From assembly GCF_001708505.1 (NCBI RefSeq), contig NZ_CP015992.1, positions 248,001-312,000 of the forward strand: 64,000 nt of DNA, written 5' to 3'. Position numbers and translations under genes: made by a program. Source of the stretch: Pseudomonas sp. TCU-HL1. Its GTDB lineage: Bacteria; Pseudomonadota; Gammaproteobacteria; Pseudomonadales; Pseudomonadaceae. Numbering within the stretch: the first letter of the stretch is position 1; the number at the start of each line of letters is the position of its first letter. A model generated the notes under the pieces. The model was not told where the DNA came from and made no database searches. It saw nothing but the letters and a program-made list of their open reading frames with translations. Shown one piece after another: positions 15,725 to 24,473 of the stretch.

Positions 15725-17071
15725 GTGTTGTTGAAAACATTCGGATATCTATTCCTGGCCGGCTGCGCGTTGCAGGCCCAGGCCAAGGTCGACACTACCC
15801 AGGCCGCTCGTCTCGGGCAGGACCTCACTCCCCTGGGCGGCGAGCGCGCCGGCAATGCCGCCGGCACCATCCCGGCCTGGGATGGCGGCCTCGCCACCCC
15901 GCCGGCCGGTTACGAGCCGGGCATGCACCACCCCGATCCCTATGCCGGCGAAGCGCCGCGCTTCGTCGTCGACGGCAAGAACCTTGGCCAGTACGAACAA
16001 CTGCTGACTCCGGGGCAAAAGGCGCTGTTGCAGGGACACCCGGACTACAGGCTGCGGGTTTTTCCGACTCACCGAAGCGCAGCGGCTCCGCAACGCATCT
16101 ACGACGCCACCCGTTTCAATGCCGTGAACGGCACGCTGATCGCGGGCGGCAATGGTGTGGAAGGCGTGGCTGCGGGCGTTCCGTTCCCGATTCCGGCCAA
16201 TGGTCTTGAAGCCATCTGGAACCACATCCTGCGTTACCGCGGCGAGCAGGTTCACTTCACCACCAATCAGGCGGCAGTGCTCGCCAACGGCAGCTACAAC
16301 CTGCTGAAACTGGAGCGGGACATTTTCTTCGTCTACGGTCGCGAGGGCATGACCCCAGGCAACCTCGAGAACACGCTGTTCTATTACAAGTACCGTGTCG
16401 TCGCGCCGGCCAAGTTGTCCGGCTCGGCCCTGGTGGTACAGGAAACCCTCGATCAGGTGCTGTCGATCCGCAAGGCCTGGCGCTTCAACCGGGGTGAGCG
16501 CCGCGTCCGCCGCCTGCCGATGCTGGCGTACGACACCCTGCAGCCCGACACCAACGGCCTGGCCACCGCCGACGTGGTGGACGCCTACAATGGCGCGCCG
16601 GACCGCTACGAGTGGCAATTGATGGGCAAGCAGGAAATGCTGGTGCCCTACAACAGCTACGCCGTGCACCAGAAAGGCATTCCCTACGAGCAGATCCTCA
16701 AGGCCAGCTACGTCAACCCCGACCTGCTGCGTTATGAGCAGCATCGCGTCTGGGTGGTGGAGGCGACCCTGCGCAAGGGCTTCAGCCATCCGTATGCCAA
16801 GCGCCGCTTCTACCTCGACGAGGACAGCTGGCAGATCCTTGCCGTCGACCTCTACGACAAGGACGGTCGACTCAGTGGCATGCAGGAAAGCCATCCGATC
16901 AGCTACTACGATGTGCCCATGTTCGGCAGTACGCTGGAAACCATCTACGATTTCGCGGGTAACCGTTACTTCGTCGATGGCCTCGACAACAACGAACCCA
17001 TGTATGATTTCAAAGCCCCGCTCAGCCCAAGGGACTTCACGCCCCAGGCGCTACGGCGCGAAGGCAACTGA
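15725..17071 (+). CDS. DUF1329 family exported protein
   Basis: A 448-residue protein with an N-terminal signal peptide (ending near ALQAQA, residue about 20). The mature part has the DUF1329 pattern: ARLGQDLTPLGGERAGN and GTIPAWDGG at its start, and the LolA/LolB-like beta-rich core containing RYEWQLMGKQEMLVPYNSY split over residues 290-315. Members are outer-membrane-associated proteins, often next to RND-type exporters or lipid-handling genes, but here it stands alone. The start is a GTG with a strong GAGGAGAA site 5 bases upstream. A rho-independent terminator follows. A lipid or siderophore transport role is only a family-level guess. Confidence 0.85.
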   Translation: MLLKTFGYLFLAGCALQAQAKVDTTQAARLGQDLTPLGGERAGNAAGTIPAWDGGLATPPAGYEPGMHHPDPYAGEAPRFVVDGKNLGQYEQLLTPGQKALLQGHPDYRLRVFPTHRSAAAPQRIYDATRFNAVNGTLIAGGNGVEGVAAGVPFPIPANGLEAIWNHILRYRGEQVHFTTNQAAVLANGSYNLLKLERDIFFVYGREGMTPGNLENTLFYYKYRVVAPAKLSGSALVVQETLDQVLSIRKAWRFNRGERRVRRLPMLAYDTLQPDTNGLATADVVDAYNGAPDRYEWQLMGKQEMLVPYNSYAVHQKGIPYEQILKASYVNPDLLRYEQHRVWVVEATLRKGFSHPYAKRRFYLDEDSWQILAVDLYDKDGRLSGMQESHPISYYDVPMFGSTLETIYDFAGNRYFVDGLDNNEPMYDFKAPLSPRDFTPQALRREGN

Positions 17072-17094
17072 TTCCGGCCTGCCTGGCCATCCCA

Positions 17095-17117
17095 GCCGCC
17101 CCTCGGGGCGGCTTTTT
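17095..17117 (+). terminator. Rho-independent terminator after the DUF1329 gene
   Basis: An 8-bp perfect GC stem (gccgcccc / ggggcggc) with a two-base loop is followed by five T residues, 23 bases after the stop codon. Confidence 0.88.
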
Positions 17118-17151
17118 AATGGGTGGGTGTTTTGGGTGGGGGTAACGCCAT

Positions 17152-17173
17152 CGCGAATGAATTCGCTCCCACA
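17152..17173. repeat. REP-like palindromic half-element
   Basis: A single unit of the gcgaatgaattcgctccca family lies in the convergent gap between the DUF1329 gene and the 84-residue gene. Paired copies occur at 29472-29549, 46319-46565 and 53463-53562. Confidence 0.7.
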
Positions 17174-17212
17174 AGGTGGTATGGCGTTTCGTAGACCGGC
17201 CCGACCATTTCC

Positions 17213-17467
17213 TCAGTTGATCAACTCGGCCCCGGTCAGGGTCGCCTCCGGCAGGGTCGGCGGTGCGGGGCTGACTTGCAGGTACTTGATGCTTTCCCGC
17301 GGAATCAGCAACAGGTCGCCGTCCACTTCGATGCTGAGGAAGGGTGATTCCAGCTGGCGGCGCAGGCTGCGGGCAACTTCAACCGGGTCGGCGGATTGCT
17401 GGGGGAAGCGCAGCGCCAGGCGCTGGCCATCCTGGAAGTACAGGTAGAGGTGCTTGATCGGCTTCAT
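17213..17467 (-). CDS. Small conserved hypothetical protein (84 aa)
   Basis: An 84-residue soluble protein beginning MKPIKHLYLYFQDGQRLALRF, predicted alpha/beta with no membrane segment. No domain is recognised. It is the last gene of the minus-strand run starting at metX, and its place matches small conserved genes in this Pseudomonas cluster (near PAO1 PA0384). It has a plausible cggga ribosome site. Function unknown. Confidence 0.65.
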   Translation of the reverse strand: MKPIKHLYLYFQDGQRLALRFPQQSADPVEVARSLRRQLESPFLSIEVDGDLLLIPRESIKYLQVSPAPPTLPEATLTGAELIN

Positions 17468-17506
17468 GGGCGTGCTCCCGAGGTTGGCGGCCGGGAGCCG
17501 CCGATC

Positions 17507-17830
17507 CTAGTTGCGATCAGCGATCACGCCGATCACAAAGAAGACTAGTAGCAGGACGGGTGCGAGGGTGTAGTTGTTGAAGTAGCCCAGCCCTTTGGCC
17601 AGCCAGGGCGTCAGGTAGATCATCGCCAGGCCGTATCCCACCGCGCAGAGCAGCACGAAGAGCAGGGTGCGGAAGAGGAAGTTGAGGCTGCCGATACGCT
17701 GCTGCACCCAGGCGTTCAGCGAAGGGCCGAACAGCACCAGAACGGTAGCCATGATGGCCAGGGCAATATCGTGCAAATGGCCACGGCTCCAGCGCGAGAG
17801 GGTGGCGATCAGGTCCAGTACGACGTCCAT
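17507..17830 (-). CDS. DUF3392 family inner-membrane protein
   Basis: A 107-residue membrane protein with three predicted helices (residues about 20-40, 50-72 and 86-104). The pattern FGPSLNAWVQQRIGSLNFLFRTL between the first two helices, with its conserved hydrophilic loop, fits DUF3392, a gammaproteobacterial family of unknown function. It lies 58 bases downstream of hemW and upstream of the 84-residue gene, all on the minus strand. Confidence 0.8.
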   Translation of the reverse strand: MDVVLDLIATLSRWSRGHLHDIALAIMATVLVLFGPSLNAWVQQRIGSLNFLFRTLLFVLLCAVGYGLAMIYLTPWLAKGLGYFNNYTLAPVLLLVFFVIGVIADRN

Positions 17831-17888
17831 CCAGGGTCCTTAGCGATGTGGTTCGGGGGCAGACGATTCCAAATCCGCAGCCCCTTCG

Positions 17889-19073
17889 TCAAGGCAGGAA
17901 ATGCTGCAGCAGGTCGTTGAGGAATAACTGGCCTTCGGCAGTGGCTGCCAGCCGTTGCGGGTCCTTCAGCAGCAGGCCACGGGCCTCGGCTTCGGTGCGC
18001 GCGGCGGCGAGGCTGGCCAGCGGCAGGCCGGTGCGCTGAGTGAACAGCTCCGCGGGCACGCCGTCCGTGAGGCGCAGCACATTCATGAGGAATTCGAAGG
18101 GCAGTTCGTCCTGGTCCAGGTGGCGTTCACCGGCCTGGAAGCGCTTGGACGGGTCCAGGTAGTCCTTCGGCAGCCGGGTCTTCCAGCTGCGGATGATGCG
18201 GCCCTCCGGGCTGCTCAGCTTGGCGTGGGCACCGGCACCGATACCGAGGAAGTCGCCAAACGTCCAGTAGTTGATGTTGTGCCGCGCGCGCAAACCGTTG
18301 CGGGCATAGGCGGACACCTCGTACTGGGCGTAGCCCTGTTCGGCGAGCAGGGCCAGGCCGGCTTCCTGGATGTCCCAGAGGGTATCGTCCTCGGGAAGCG
18401 TGGGCGGCTGGCTCCAGAACACCGTGTTCGGCTCCATGGTCAGCTGGTACCAGGACAGGTGTGTCGGCCCCTGGGCGATGGCGGTGCGCAGGTCGTCAAG
18501 GGCGTCCTCGATCGACTGGTCTGGCAAGCCGTGCATCAGGTCGAGGTTGAAGTTGTCGAAACCGGCCTTGCGCACCATGTCGGCGGCGCGAACCGCTTCC
18601 TCGCCGTTGTGGATGCGTCCCAGGGCCTTGAGTTTGGCTTCCTGGAAGCTCTGCACGCCAATGGACAGGCGGTTGATGCCCAGTTGGCGGTAGGCGGCGA
18701 ACTTGGCCTGCTCGAAGGTGCCAGGGTTGGCTTCGAGGGTGATTTCGATGTCGCGGGCAAAGGGAATGCGCTGCTCCACGCCGTCGAGCAGTCGGCCGAT
18801 GGCGTTGGCGCTGAACAGGCTGGGGGTGCCGCCGCCGAAGAAGATCGAGGTCAGCTCGCGGCCATGCACATGCCCCAGATCCTGCTCGAGGTCGGCGATC
18901 AGGGCATCGATATAGGCTTCTTCAGGCAGCTCCGGGCCCGCGGCGTGGGAGTTGAAGTCGCAGTAGGGGCACTTGCGCACGCACCAGGGAATGTGGACGT
19001 AGAGCGCCAGGGGGGGCAGCTGGAAGCCGATGGCCTGGCTTCCCGCCTCCGGGTGCGAGCCAGTGCCTTTCAT
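17889..19073 (-). CDS. hemW: Radical SAM heme chaperone HemW
   Basis: A 394-residue radical SAM protein of the HemW group, related to coproporphyrinogen dehydrogenase HemN but acting in haem delivery. The 4Fe-4S cluster motif CxxxCxxC appears as CVRKCPYCDF, followed by FFGGGTPSL for SAM binding and a C-terminal HemN-type domain with GFGAHAKL-like sequence (GIGAGAHAKLS). The ATG at 19073 overlaps the rdgB stop by four bases (ATGA), whereas an upstream in-frame start would run deep into rdgB. The rdgB-hemW pairing is conserved in proteobacteria. Confidence 0.93.
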   Translation of the reverse strand: MKGTGSHPEAGSQAIGFQLPPLALYVHIPWCVRKCPYCDFNSHAAGPELPEEAYIDALIADLEQDLGHVHGRELTSIFFGGGTPSLFSANAIGRLLDGVEQRIPFARDIEITLEANPGTFEQAKFAAYRQLGINRLSIGVQSFQEAKLKALGRIHNGEEAVRAADMVRKAGFDNFNLDLMHGLPDQSIEDALDDLRTAIAQGPTHLSWYQLTMEPNTVFWSQPPTLPEDDTLWDIQEAGLALLAEQGYAQYEVSAYARNGLRARHNINYWTFGDFLGIGAGAHAKLSSPEGRIIRSWKTRLPKDYLDPSKRFQAGERHLDQDELPFEFLMNVLRLTDGVPAELFTQRTGLPLASLAAARTEAEARGLLLKDPQRLAATAEGQLFLNDLLQHFLP

Positions 19074-19663
19074 ATCCCCAGCCGCTGCTTGAGCAGGGCC
19101 ATGGCGCGGGCACGGTGGCTGAGCTGGTTCTTGTCGACAGGAGCGAGTTCGGCGCTGGAGCACTCGCATTCGGGAACCCAGAACAGCGGGTCGTAGCCGA
19201 AACCCTGCTCGCCACGGGCCTCGAACAGGATGCGGCCGCGCCACACGCCTTCACAGAGGATCGGCAACGGGTCGTCGGCATGGCGCATCAACGCCAGGCT
19301 GCAGATGAACTGCGCGCCGCGTTCGGCCTCGGGCACATCGCACAGGGCCGCCAGCAGCTTGGCGTTGTTCGCCGCGTCGCCCTTGCCGTCGGCGTAGCGT
19401 GCCGAATAGATGCCAGGCGCACCGCCGAGGAAGTCCACGGCAAGGCCCGAATCGTCGGCCAGCGCCGGCAGGCCGGACACACGCGCCGCGTTGCGGGCTT
19501 TGAGGATGGCGTTCTCGACGAAGGACAGGCCGGTTTCTTCGGGCTCGACTTCGCTGAATTCGGCGATCGAGCGCACTTTCACGCTGCCGCCGAGCATGGC
19601 CTGGAGTTCCTTGAGCTTGCCGGCGTTGTGACTGGCCAGCACCAGTTCTTTGAAGGGCATCAT
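19070..19663 (-). CDS. rdgB: dITP/XTP pyrophosphatase RdgB
   Basis: A 197-residue Ham1-type nucleotide pyrophosphatase that removes dITP, ITP and XTP from the nucleotide pool. The substrate-binding VLASHNAGKLKEL near the start, EETGLSFVENAILKA with the metal ligands, and ADDSGLAVDFLGGAPGIYSA (split around residue 75) are intact, as is the GFGYDPLFW segment. It overlaps the DUF4426 gene upstream and hemW downstream by four bases each. Confidence 0.95.
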   Translation of the reverse strand: MMPFKELVLASHNAGKLKELQAMLGGSVKVRSIAEFSEVEPEETGLSFVENAILKARNAARVSGLPALADDSGLAVDFLGGAPGIYSARYADGKGDAANNAKLLAALCDVPEAERGAQFICSLALMRHADDPLPILCEGVWRGRILFEARGEQGFGYDPLFWVPECECSSAELAPVDKNQLSHRARAMALLKQRLGI

Positions 19664-20079
19664 TCGTCGGGGAAGAATTCCTGGTCGAAGCTGAAGCTGT
19701 GGGGCGCTTCGTCTCCGCGTTGCACATTGAGGGTGAAGTTCAGCATTTCACGCTCGCTGAAAGGGAACTGGGCCAGGTAGTAGATGGCCTCGCCCTCGCT
19801 CACCTGTTTGAACTGCAGCGAGATGACCTGGCCGAGCAGGTTCTTCACCTGGCCGCTGACCTGGGCGGTGCTGGCCTTGCCGGCCTTGAGCACGGCGACG
19901 TTGACCACGCCCTGGGTCTTGCTGCGGGTCAGGCCCACGGCAGCGGCGATGTCTGGCTGCAAAAAGCTGGAGTTGAAGGCGTTGTAGTGCACGTCCAGAT
20001 CGCCATAGGTCTGCTTGCGCTCGGCGGCAGCCGGCAGGGCCAGGCAAAGGGCGAAAAGGAACAGGGCTAGACGACGCAT
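19660..20079 (-). CDS. DUF4426 family periplasmic protein
   Basis: A 139-residue protein with a cleavable signal peptide (MRRLALFLFALCLALPAAA, cleavage near residue 19). The mature part is a beta-rich domain with the family segment YGDLDVHYNAFNSSFLQPDIA, which I give by residues 25-45. DUF4426 members are found next to metW/rdgB in gammaproteobacteria; no activity is established. It lies 17 bases downstream of metW and overlaps rdgB by four bases, so it is part of the same operon. Confidence 0.85.
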   Translation of the reverse strand: MRRLALFLFALCLALPAAAERKQTYGDLDVHYNAFNSSFLQPDIAAAVGLTRSKTQGVVNVAVLKAGKASTAQVSGQVKNLLGQVISLQFKQVSEGEAIYYLAQFPFSEREMLNFTLNVQRGDEAPHSFSFDQEFFPDE

Positions 20080-20096
20080 GGTGAGTCTCCTCTGGT

Positions 20097-20717
20097 TCAG
20101 ACGGCGACGCGGTGGTCGGTAAGGCCTGGTCCGCTGACGCGATAGATACCGATCTCACCCAACAGATTAGGCCAAACCCGGCTGGGCAGGTTGTGCCGGT
20201 GCTCATGGTCCACGGCCAGGCGGTCGAGAACTTTCACCTGCATTTCGCGGCACAGCGCCTCGAAGTCCTTGAAGGTGCAGAAGTGGATGTTCGGCGTGTT
20301 GTACCAGGTGTAGGGCAAGAATTCCGACACCGGCATGCGCCCGTAGCGCGCCAGGTACCAGCGACAGCGCCAGTGACCGAAGTTGGGGAAGGTGATGATG
20401 CACTCGCGGCCGACCCGCAGCATTTCCTGGAGGATGCGGTCGGGGTAGTGCACGGCCTGCAGCGCCTGGGTCATCACCACTACGTCGAAGCTGTTGCTGG
20501 CGAAGTTGCCCAGGCCCTTGTCCAGGTCCTGCTCGATCACGTTCACGCCACGGTCGATGCAGTGGGCGATGTTTTCCGGGTCGATTTCCAGGCCATAGCC
20601 GGAGACCTGCTTGTTGTCGCGCAACCAGGCCAGCAGTTCGCCTCGGCCGCAGCCGAGATCGAGCACCCGGCTGCCGGCGGGAATCCAGTCCTGGATGATG
20701 TCTAGGTCGGCACGCAT
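20097..20717 (-). CDS. metW: Methionine biosynthesis protein MetW
   Basis: A 206-residue class I SAM-methyltransferase-fold protein. The SAM loop is VLDLGCGRGELLAWL (residues about 19-33). MetW acts with MetX in bacteria that lack MetA; it is thought to be needed for full MetX activity rather than to catalyse a known methylation. It starts three bases after the metX stop codon, so the two are tightly coupled. Confidence 0.92.
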   Translation of the reverse strand: MRADLDIIQDWIPAGSRVLDLGCGRGELLAWLRDNKQVSGYGLEIDPENIAHCIDRGVNVIEQDLDKGLGNFASNSFDVVVMTQALQAVHYPDRILQEMLRVGRECIITFPNFGHWRCRWYLARYGRMPVSEFLPYTWYNTPNIHFCTFKDFEALCREMQVKVLDRLAVDHEHRHNLPSRVWPNLLGEIGIYRVSGPGLTDHRVAV

Positions 20718-20720
20718 GGG

Positions 20721-21860
20721 TTACACCGCAATCCTGTTCATGTAGCTGCTGAAGGCATGGAGATAACGCGGGATCGGTATGAGGAAGGCGTCGTGGCCCT
20801 GGGGTGCATCGATTTCCAGGTAGCAGACATTCTTCCGCGCGGCAGTCAGGGCATCGACGATTTCCCGCGAACGGGCCGGGGAGAAGCGCCAGTCGGTGGT
20901 GAAGGACATCACGCAGAAGTCCGCCTTGGCCACCGCCAGGGTTCGCGCCAGGTCGCCGTCATGGGCGGCGGCCGGGTCGAAATAGTCCAGGGCCTTGGTC
21001 ATCAGCAGGTAGGTGTTGGCGTCAAAGCGCCCCGAGAACTCTTCACCCTGGTAGCGCAGGTAGCTTTCTACCTGGAACTCCACGCTGTGAAAGTCGTAGT
21101 TGAGCTTCTCGCTCTTGAGGCCGCGGCCGAATTTCTCGCCCATGGCGTCGTCCGACAGGTAGGTGATGTGGCCCACCATGCGCGCCAGCATCAGCCCGCG
21201 CTTGGGAATCACGCCCTGCTCCTGGAAGTGGCCGCCATGGAACTCGGGGTCGGTGAGGATGGCTTGGCGCGCCACCTCGTTGAAGGCGATGTTCTGGGCC
21301 GAGAGCTTGGGTGCCGAGGCGATGGCCAGGCAATGCCGAACGCGCTCCGGATAGCTGATGGTCCACTGCATGGCCTGCATGCCGCCGAGGCTGCCGCCTA
21401 CCACGGCAGCCCATTGCTGGATGCCGAGGACATCAGCCAGGCGTGCCTGGCTGTTGACCCAGTCTTCCACCGTCATCACCGGGAAGTCGGCACCGAACGG
21501 CGCACCTGTGGCCGGGTTGAGGCTGGAAGGGCCGGTGGAGCCGTTGCAGCCGCCGAGGTTGTTCAGGCTGACGACGAAGAACTTCAGGGTGTCGATCGCC
21601 TTTCCGGGGCCGATGCAACTGTCCCACCAGCCCGGTTTGCGGTCTTCCATGCTGTGGTAGCCGGCGGCGTGATGGTGGCCGGACAGCGCGTGGCAGATCA
21701 GTACCGCGTTGCTGCGGGCTTCATTCAGCTCGCCGTAGGTTTCATAGACCAGTTCGTAGTCAGCCAGGCTGCGGCCGCAGGCCAGCGCCAGCGGCTCGCT
21801 GAAGCGCTGCACCTGGGGGCTGACCAGGCCGACGGAATCTGCGGGAATGGCGGTGGGCAT
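20721..21860 (-). CDS. metX: Homoserine O-acyltransferase MetX (probably succinyltransferase)
   Basis: A 379-residue alpha/beta-hydrolase-fold enzyme that activates homoserine in the first committed step of methionine synthesis. The nucleophilic Ser is in GGSLGGMQAMQW, and the distal Asp and His are in the C-terminal DWRFSP and GHDAFL segments. Pseudomonas MetX proteins are reported to use succinyl-CoA despite belonging to the family once annotated as acetyltransferases; I cannot prove acyl specificity from sequence alone. It heads the metX-metW-DUF4426-rdgB-hemW operon. No SAM or SAH riboswitch is visible upstream. Confidence 0.92.
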   Translation of the reverse strand: MPTAIPADSVGLVSPQVQRFSEPLALACGRSLADYELVYETYGELNEARSNAVLICHALSGHHHAAGYHSMEDRKPGWWDSCIGPGKAIDTLKFFVVSLNNLGGCNGSTGPSSLNPATGAPFGADFPVMTVEDWVNSQARLADVLGIQQWAAVVGGSLGGMQAMQWTISYPERVRHCLAIASAPKLSAQNIAFNEVARQAILTDPEFHGGHFQEQGVIPKRGLMLARMVGHITYLSDDAMGEKFGRGLKSEKLNYDFHSVEFQVESYLRYQGEEFSGRFDANTYLLMTKALDYFDPAAAHDGDLARTLAVAKADFCVMSFTTDWRFSPARSREIVDALTAARKNVCYLEIDAPQGHDAFLIPIPRYLHAFSSYMNRIAV

Positions 21861-21903
21861 TGCGACCCTGCTCTTAATCTGGGAAGGGCGCCAGTCTAAA
21901 GAG

Positions 21904-21936
21904 CGCCGCCCCCTGCGGCAAGCGCAGGGGGCGGCG
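21904..21936 (-). terminator. Strong hairpin terminator after the dynamin-like gene
   Basis: A perfect 14-bp GC-rich stem (21904-21917 with 21923-21936) with a five-base loop lies 35 bases past the dynamin-like stop. On the minus strand it is followed by gctctttag, a short T run, so it probably ends that transcript before metX starts. Confidence 0.75.
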
Positions 21937-21970
21937 GCTAAAACGTTGAATATTCAGGCGCTACGGGCGT

Positions 21971-23959
21971 TCAGGCGGACTCGCCACCCCGCTGTTTGCG
22001 AGCGACCACCGGCAGGTTGACGACTTTGCCCATGCGCTGCATCGGGGAGGGGCGGCGGAAGGTGCGGAGCATCTCGTTGGCCTCGGCGATCTGCTGCTCC
22101 AGTTCCCCGGTGTAGTGCTCCAGCTGTCGCCCGCGCTGGCGGGTGAGCTGGGTTTCCTGGGCCAGTGCCTTCAGCCGCAGCATGTGGGTTTCCAGCAACT
22201 GCTTGTGCTCCAGGGTGTGCTGCATCAGGGGCATCAGTGCATCGCCGGCCCACTGCGCGACTTCCAGTCGCAGGCGCTGGTGCATGCCGATGACTTCCTG
22301 CACCAGGGTTTCGAAGAAGCGCTTGCCGAGCTGGCGCTGCTCGGTCAACAGCGTCTTGGGATGCAGGCGGAACTGATCGGCCTTGGCGCGCAGCTGGCTG
22401 ACTTCGCGCAGGTAGCGCTGGACGTTGAACTGCGGCGCGTCGACGCCATTCAGCGGGTTTTCTTCGTTATGTCGGCGGTAGATGGCGTCGACCATCTTGT
22501 TCGCCATTTCGGCTTCGTGCTCCAGGCTGCGCAGGTCGTGTTCCACCGAGCGGAAGAAATGCAGGATGCTCTGGTTGATGCCGACAGTGGTCCAGCTACC
22601 CGTGAGCTCGCGGCGCAGGCGTGCCAGGTGTTCTTCCAGGCGCTCCGCACGGGCCGCGCTCCGCAGCGCGTCGCCCTGGCGCTTGAGCAGGCGCTGGTTG
22701 GTTTTCAGGCCAAGCAGGCGGCGGTGGTGCTGCGCGTGGTCTTCCTTGGTGCGCGCGGTCAGCTCGAAGAGCATCTGGCCGTTGTCCTGCTGGTGGCTGT
22801 CGAGCATCGATTGCTGCTCGCGGACCTTGTCCAGGCGTAGGTTGAGCACATGCAGGCTGTTCTGCAGCAGGGCCATCATCTGATGGGCCACGTGATCTTC
22901 GATCAGGCGTTCCTTCTGGGTCACGATCCGATCGCAGAGCAGCTCCTCCAGCGCGGTGATCTGGCTGCGGGCGAGTAATTCGCCGTCGTTGCGTACCTTG
23001 GCCAGCAATGCCTGCTTGGCCGAGAGCGGCAGCACCTCGTCGCTGCGAATGCCCAGCTGGCGAGCGGTGGTTTCCTGGATACGGCGGATGGCGGTCTGCA
23101 CGAAGTTCTCGCCGGCGAGGTCGTCCCAGAGCACGTCGATCTTGTTCAGCACGGCGAAGAGATGGGACTGGGTGTCCTCGTCGAGCTGGCGGATATGCTG
23201 CTGCCAGACATTCATGTCGCTGGCCGTGACGCCGGTATCGGCCGAGAGCAGGAAAATAATGGCCTGCGCGCTTGGCAGCATCGACAGGGTCAGCTCCGGC
23301 TCGCTGCCGAGGGCATTCAGGCCAGGCGTGTCGAGGATGCGCAGGCCCTGGCGCAGCAGCGGATGGTCGAAGTTGACCATGGCGTGGCGCCAGGCGGGCA
23401 CCAGTACTTCGCCGGGGCGCCCGGTCGGGTCGAGCATGTCCGGGTGGAAGCCGAGCTGGATGGCCTGCTCCACTGGCATCGGCTTGGTCCGCGCCACCTG
23501 GGTGAAGGCCTGGATCATGTTGTTCGGGTCGCTTGGGTCCAGTGGAATGTTCACCCAGTGCCGTGGGGCGCGCTTGAACTGCGCCACGCTGGCATCAGCC
23601 ATGCGCGACTCGATGGGCAGCAGGCGGATGTAGGAACGCTCGGAGCGGGGGTCGTAGAACAGCTCGGTGGGGCACATGGTGGTGCGCCCGGCTTGGGACG
23701 GCAGCATGCGCTGGCCGAACTCGGAGAAGAACAGGCTGTTGATCAGTTCGGTCTTGCCGCGTGAGAACTCGCCGACGAAGGCCAGGGTGATGTGGTCGGT
23801 GCGGAGCAGGCGCTGGGTTCGTTCCAGCTTGGTGGAGAGCGCGTCGGAATTGAGCCGGTTGTGTTCCAGCCAGCTTCTGTAGCGGGTGATCTCCCGCAGC
23901 AGCTCACGTTTCCATGCAACGTAGGCGTCGACTTGCTGACTGAGACGCTCCATGCCCAT
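21971..23959 (-). CDS. Bacterial dynamin-like GTPase
   Basis: A 662-residue dynamin-superfamily protein. The GTPase domain covers about residues 55-330: G1 is GEFSRGKTELINSL, the G2 threonine is in AGRTTMCPTE, G3 is DTPGL, and G4 is NKID. Residues about 340-640 are long helical and coiled-coil segments, as in dynamin stalks. No transmembrane helix or paddle is obvious, although a basic tail (residues about 630-660) could bind membrane. It is a single-gene transcript with its own terminator. Bacterial relatives act in membrane remodelling, repair or phage stress; the role here is unknown. A second ATG six bases downstream is an equally possible start. Confidence 0.85.
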   Translation of the reverse strand: MGMERLSQQVDAYVAWKRELLREITRYRSWLEHNRLNSDALSTKLERTQRLLRTDHITLAFVGEFSRGKTELINSLFFSEFGQRMLPSQAGRTTMCPTELFYDPRSERSYIRLLPIESRMADASVAQFKRAPRHWVNIPLDPSDPNNMIQAFTQVARTKPMPVEQAIQLGFHPDMLDPTGRPGEVLVPAWRHAMVNFDHPLLRQGLRILDTPGLNALGSEPELTLSMLPSAQAIIFLLSADTGVTASDMNVWQQHIRQLDEDTQSHLFAVLNKIDVLWDDLAGENFVQTAIRRIQETTARQLGIRSDEVLPLSAKQALLAKVRNDGELLARSQITALEELLCDRIVTQKERLIEDHVAHQMMALLQNSLHVLNLRLDKVREQQSMLDSHQQDNGQMLFELTARTKEDHAQHHRRLLGLKTNQRLLKRQGDALRSAARAERLEEHLARLRRELTGSWTTVGINQSILHFFRSVEHDLRSLEHEAEMANKMVDAIYRRHNEENPLNGVDAPQFNVQRYLREVSQLRAKADQFRLHPKTLLTEQRQLGKRFFETLVQEVIGMHQRLRLEVAQWAGDALMPLMQHTLEHKQLLETHMLRLKALAQETQLTRQRGRQLEHYTGELEQQIAEANEMLRTFRRPSPMQRMGKVVNLPVVARKQRGGESA

Positions 23960-24169
23960 TCAGGCTCTCCTCGCGATCACGCATCCTGCGTACGGGATTG
24001 GACGAACTTCGAATCGAGTTGCCGACGGCGCCGTAGGTCGCAGCACGCCGCCCGGGATTATGCCCCGGAGCGAGGTAAAGGCAGAATGCCAGCCGGTCAT
24101 TGCTCGGCATTATGCGCCTTGGGGGATGGCCGTCAATTGCCGGACAGGCGACGCCCGCCTTAAGGTCGG

Positions 24170-24466
24170 TCAGGGCTGCCGAGCGGTCAGTCCGGGCAGA
24201 TCGGGGAGGGTTCGCGGACGCTGGATGCGCACGCGCTTCTGGCGGTTCAGCTCTCCGCTTTCCAGGCTGACCTGGCTCTTGGCGACGCCGAAGGCAACGG
24301 CCAGGAAGGCCATCAGGTGGGCGTTGGCCTTGCCTTCCACCGGCGGCGCGGTGAGCCGGATCTTCAGACGCTCGCCGTGCAGCCCGGCGAACTCGTCACG
24401 GCTCGCCTTGGGCTGCAGATGGCAGTCGAGGATCAGGTCCTCGCCTGCCCAGCGGTACCAGGTCAT
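24170..24466 (-). CDS. DUF167/YggU family protein
   Basis: A 98-residue small alpha/beta protein. The family pattern LHVQPKASRDEF-like (here CHLQPKASRDEF), LKIRLTAPPVEGKANAHL and the C-terminal SLESGELNRQKRVRI is complete. Function is unknown in bacteria. It is the last gene of the yggS-proC-yggT-yggU operon, starting seven bases after yggT. Confidence 0.9.
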   Translation of the reverse strand: MTWYRWAGEDLILDCHLQPKASRDEFAGLHGERLKIRLTAPPVEGKANAHLMAFLAVAFGVAKSQVSLESGELNRQKRVRIQRPRTLPDLPGLTARQP

Positions 24467-24473
24467 GAGGGGA

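Noticed and set aside
21861..21970. A SAM or SAH riboswitch near metX
   Set aside because: The metX leader side is too short, and the strong hairpin here is a simple terminator for the convergent-side gene run.
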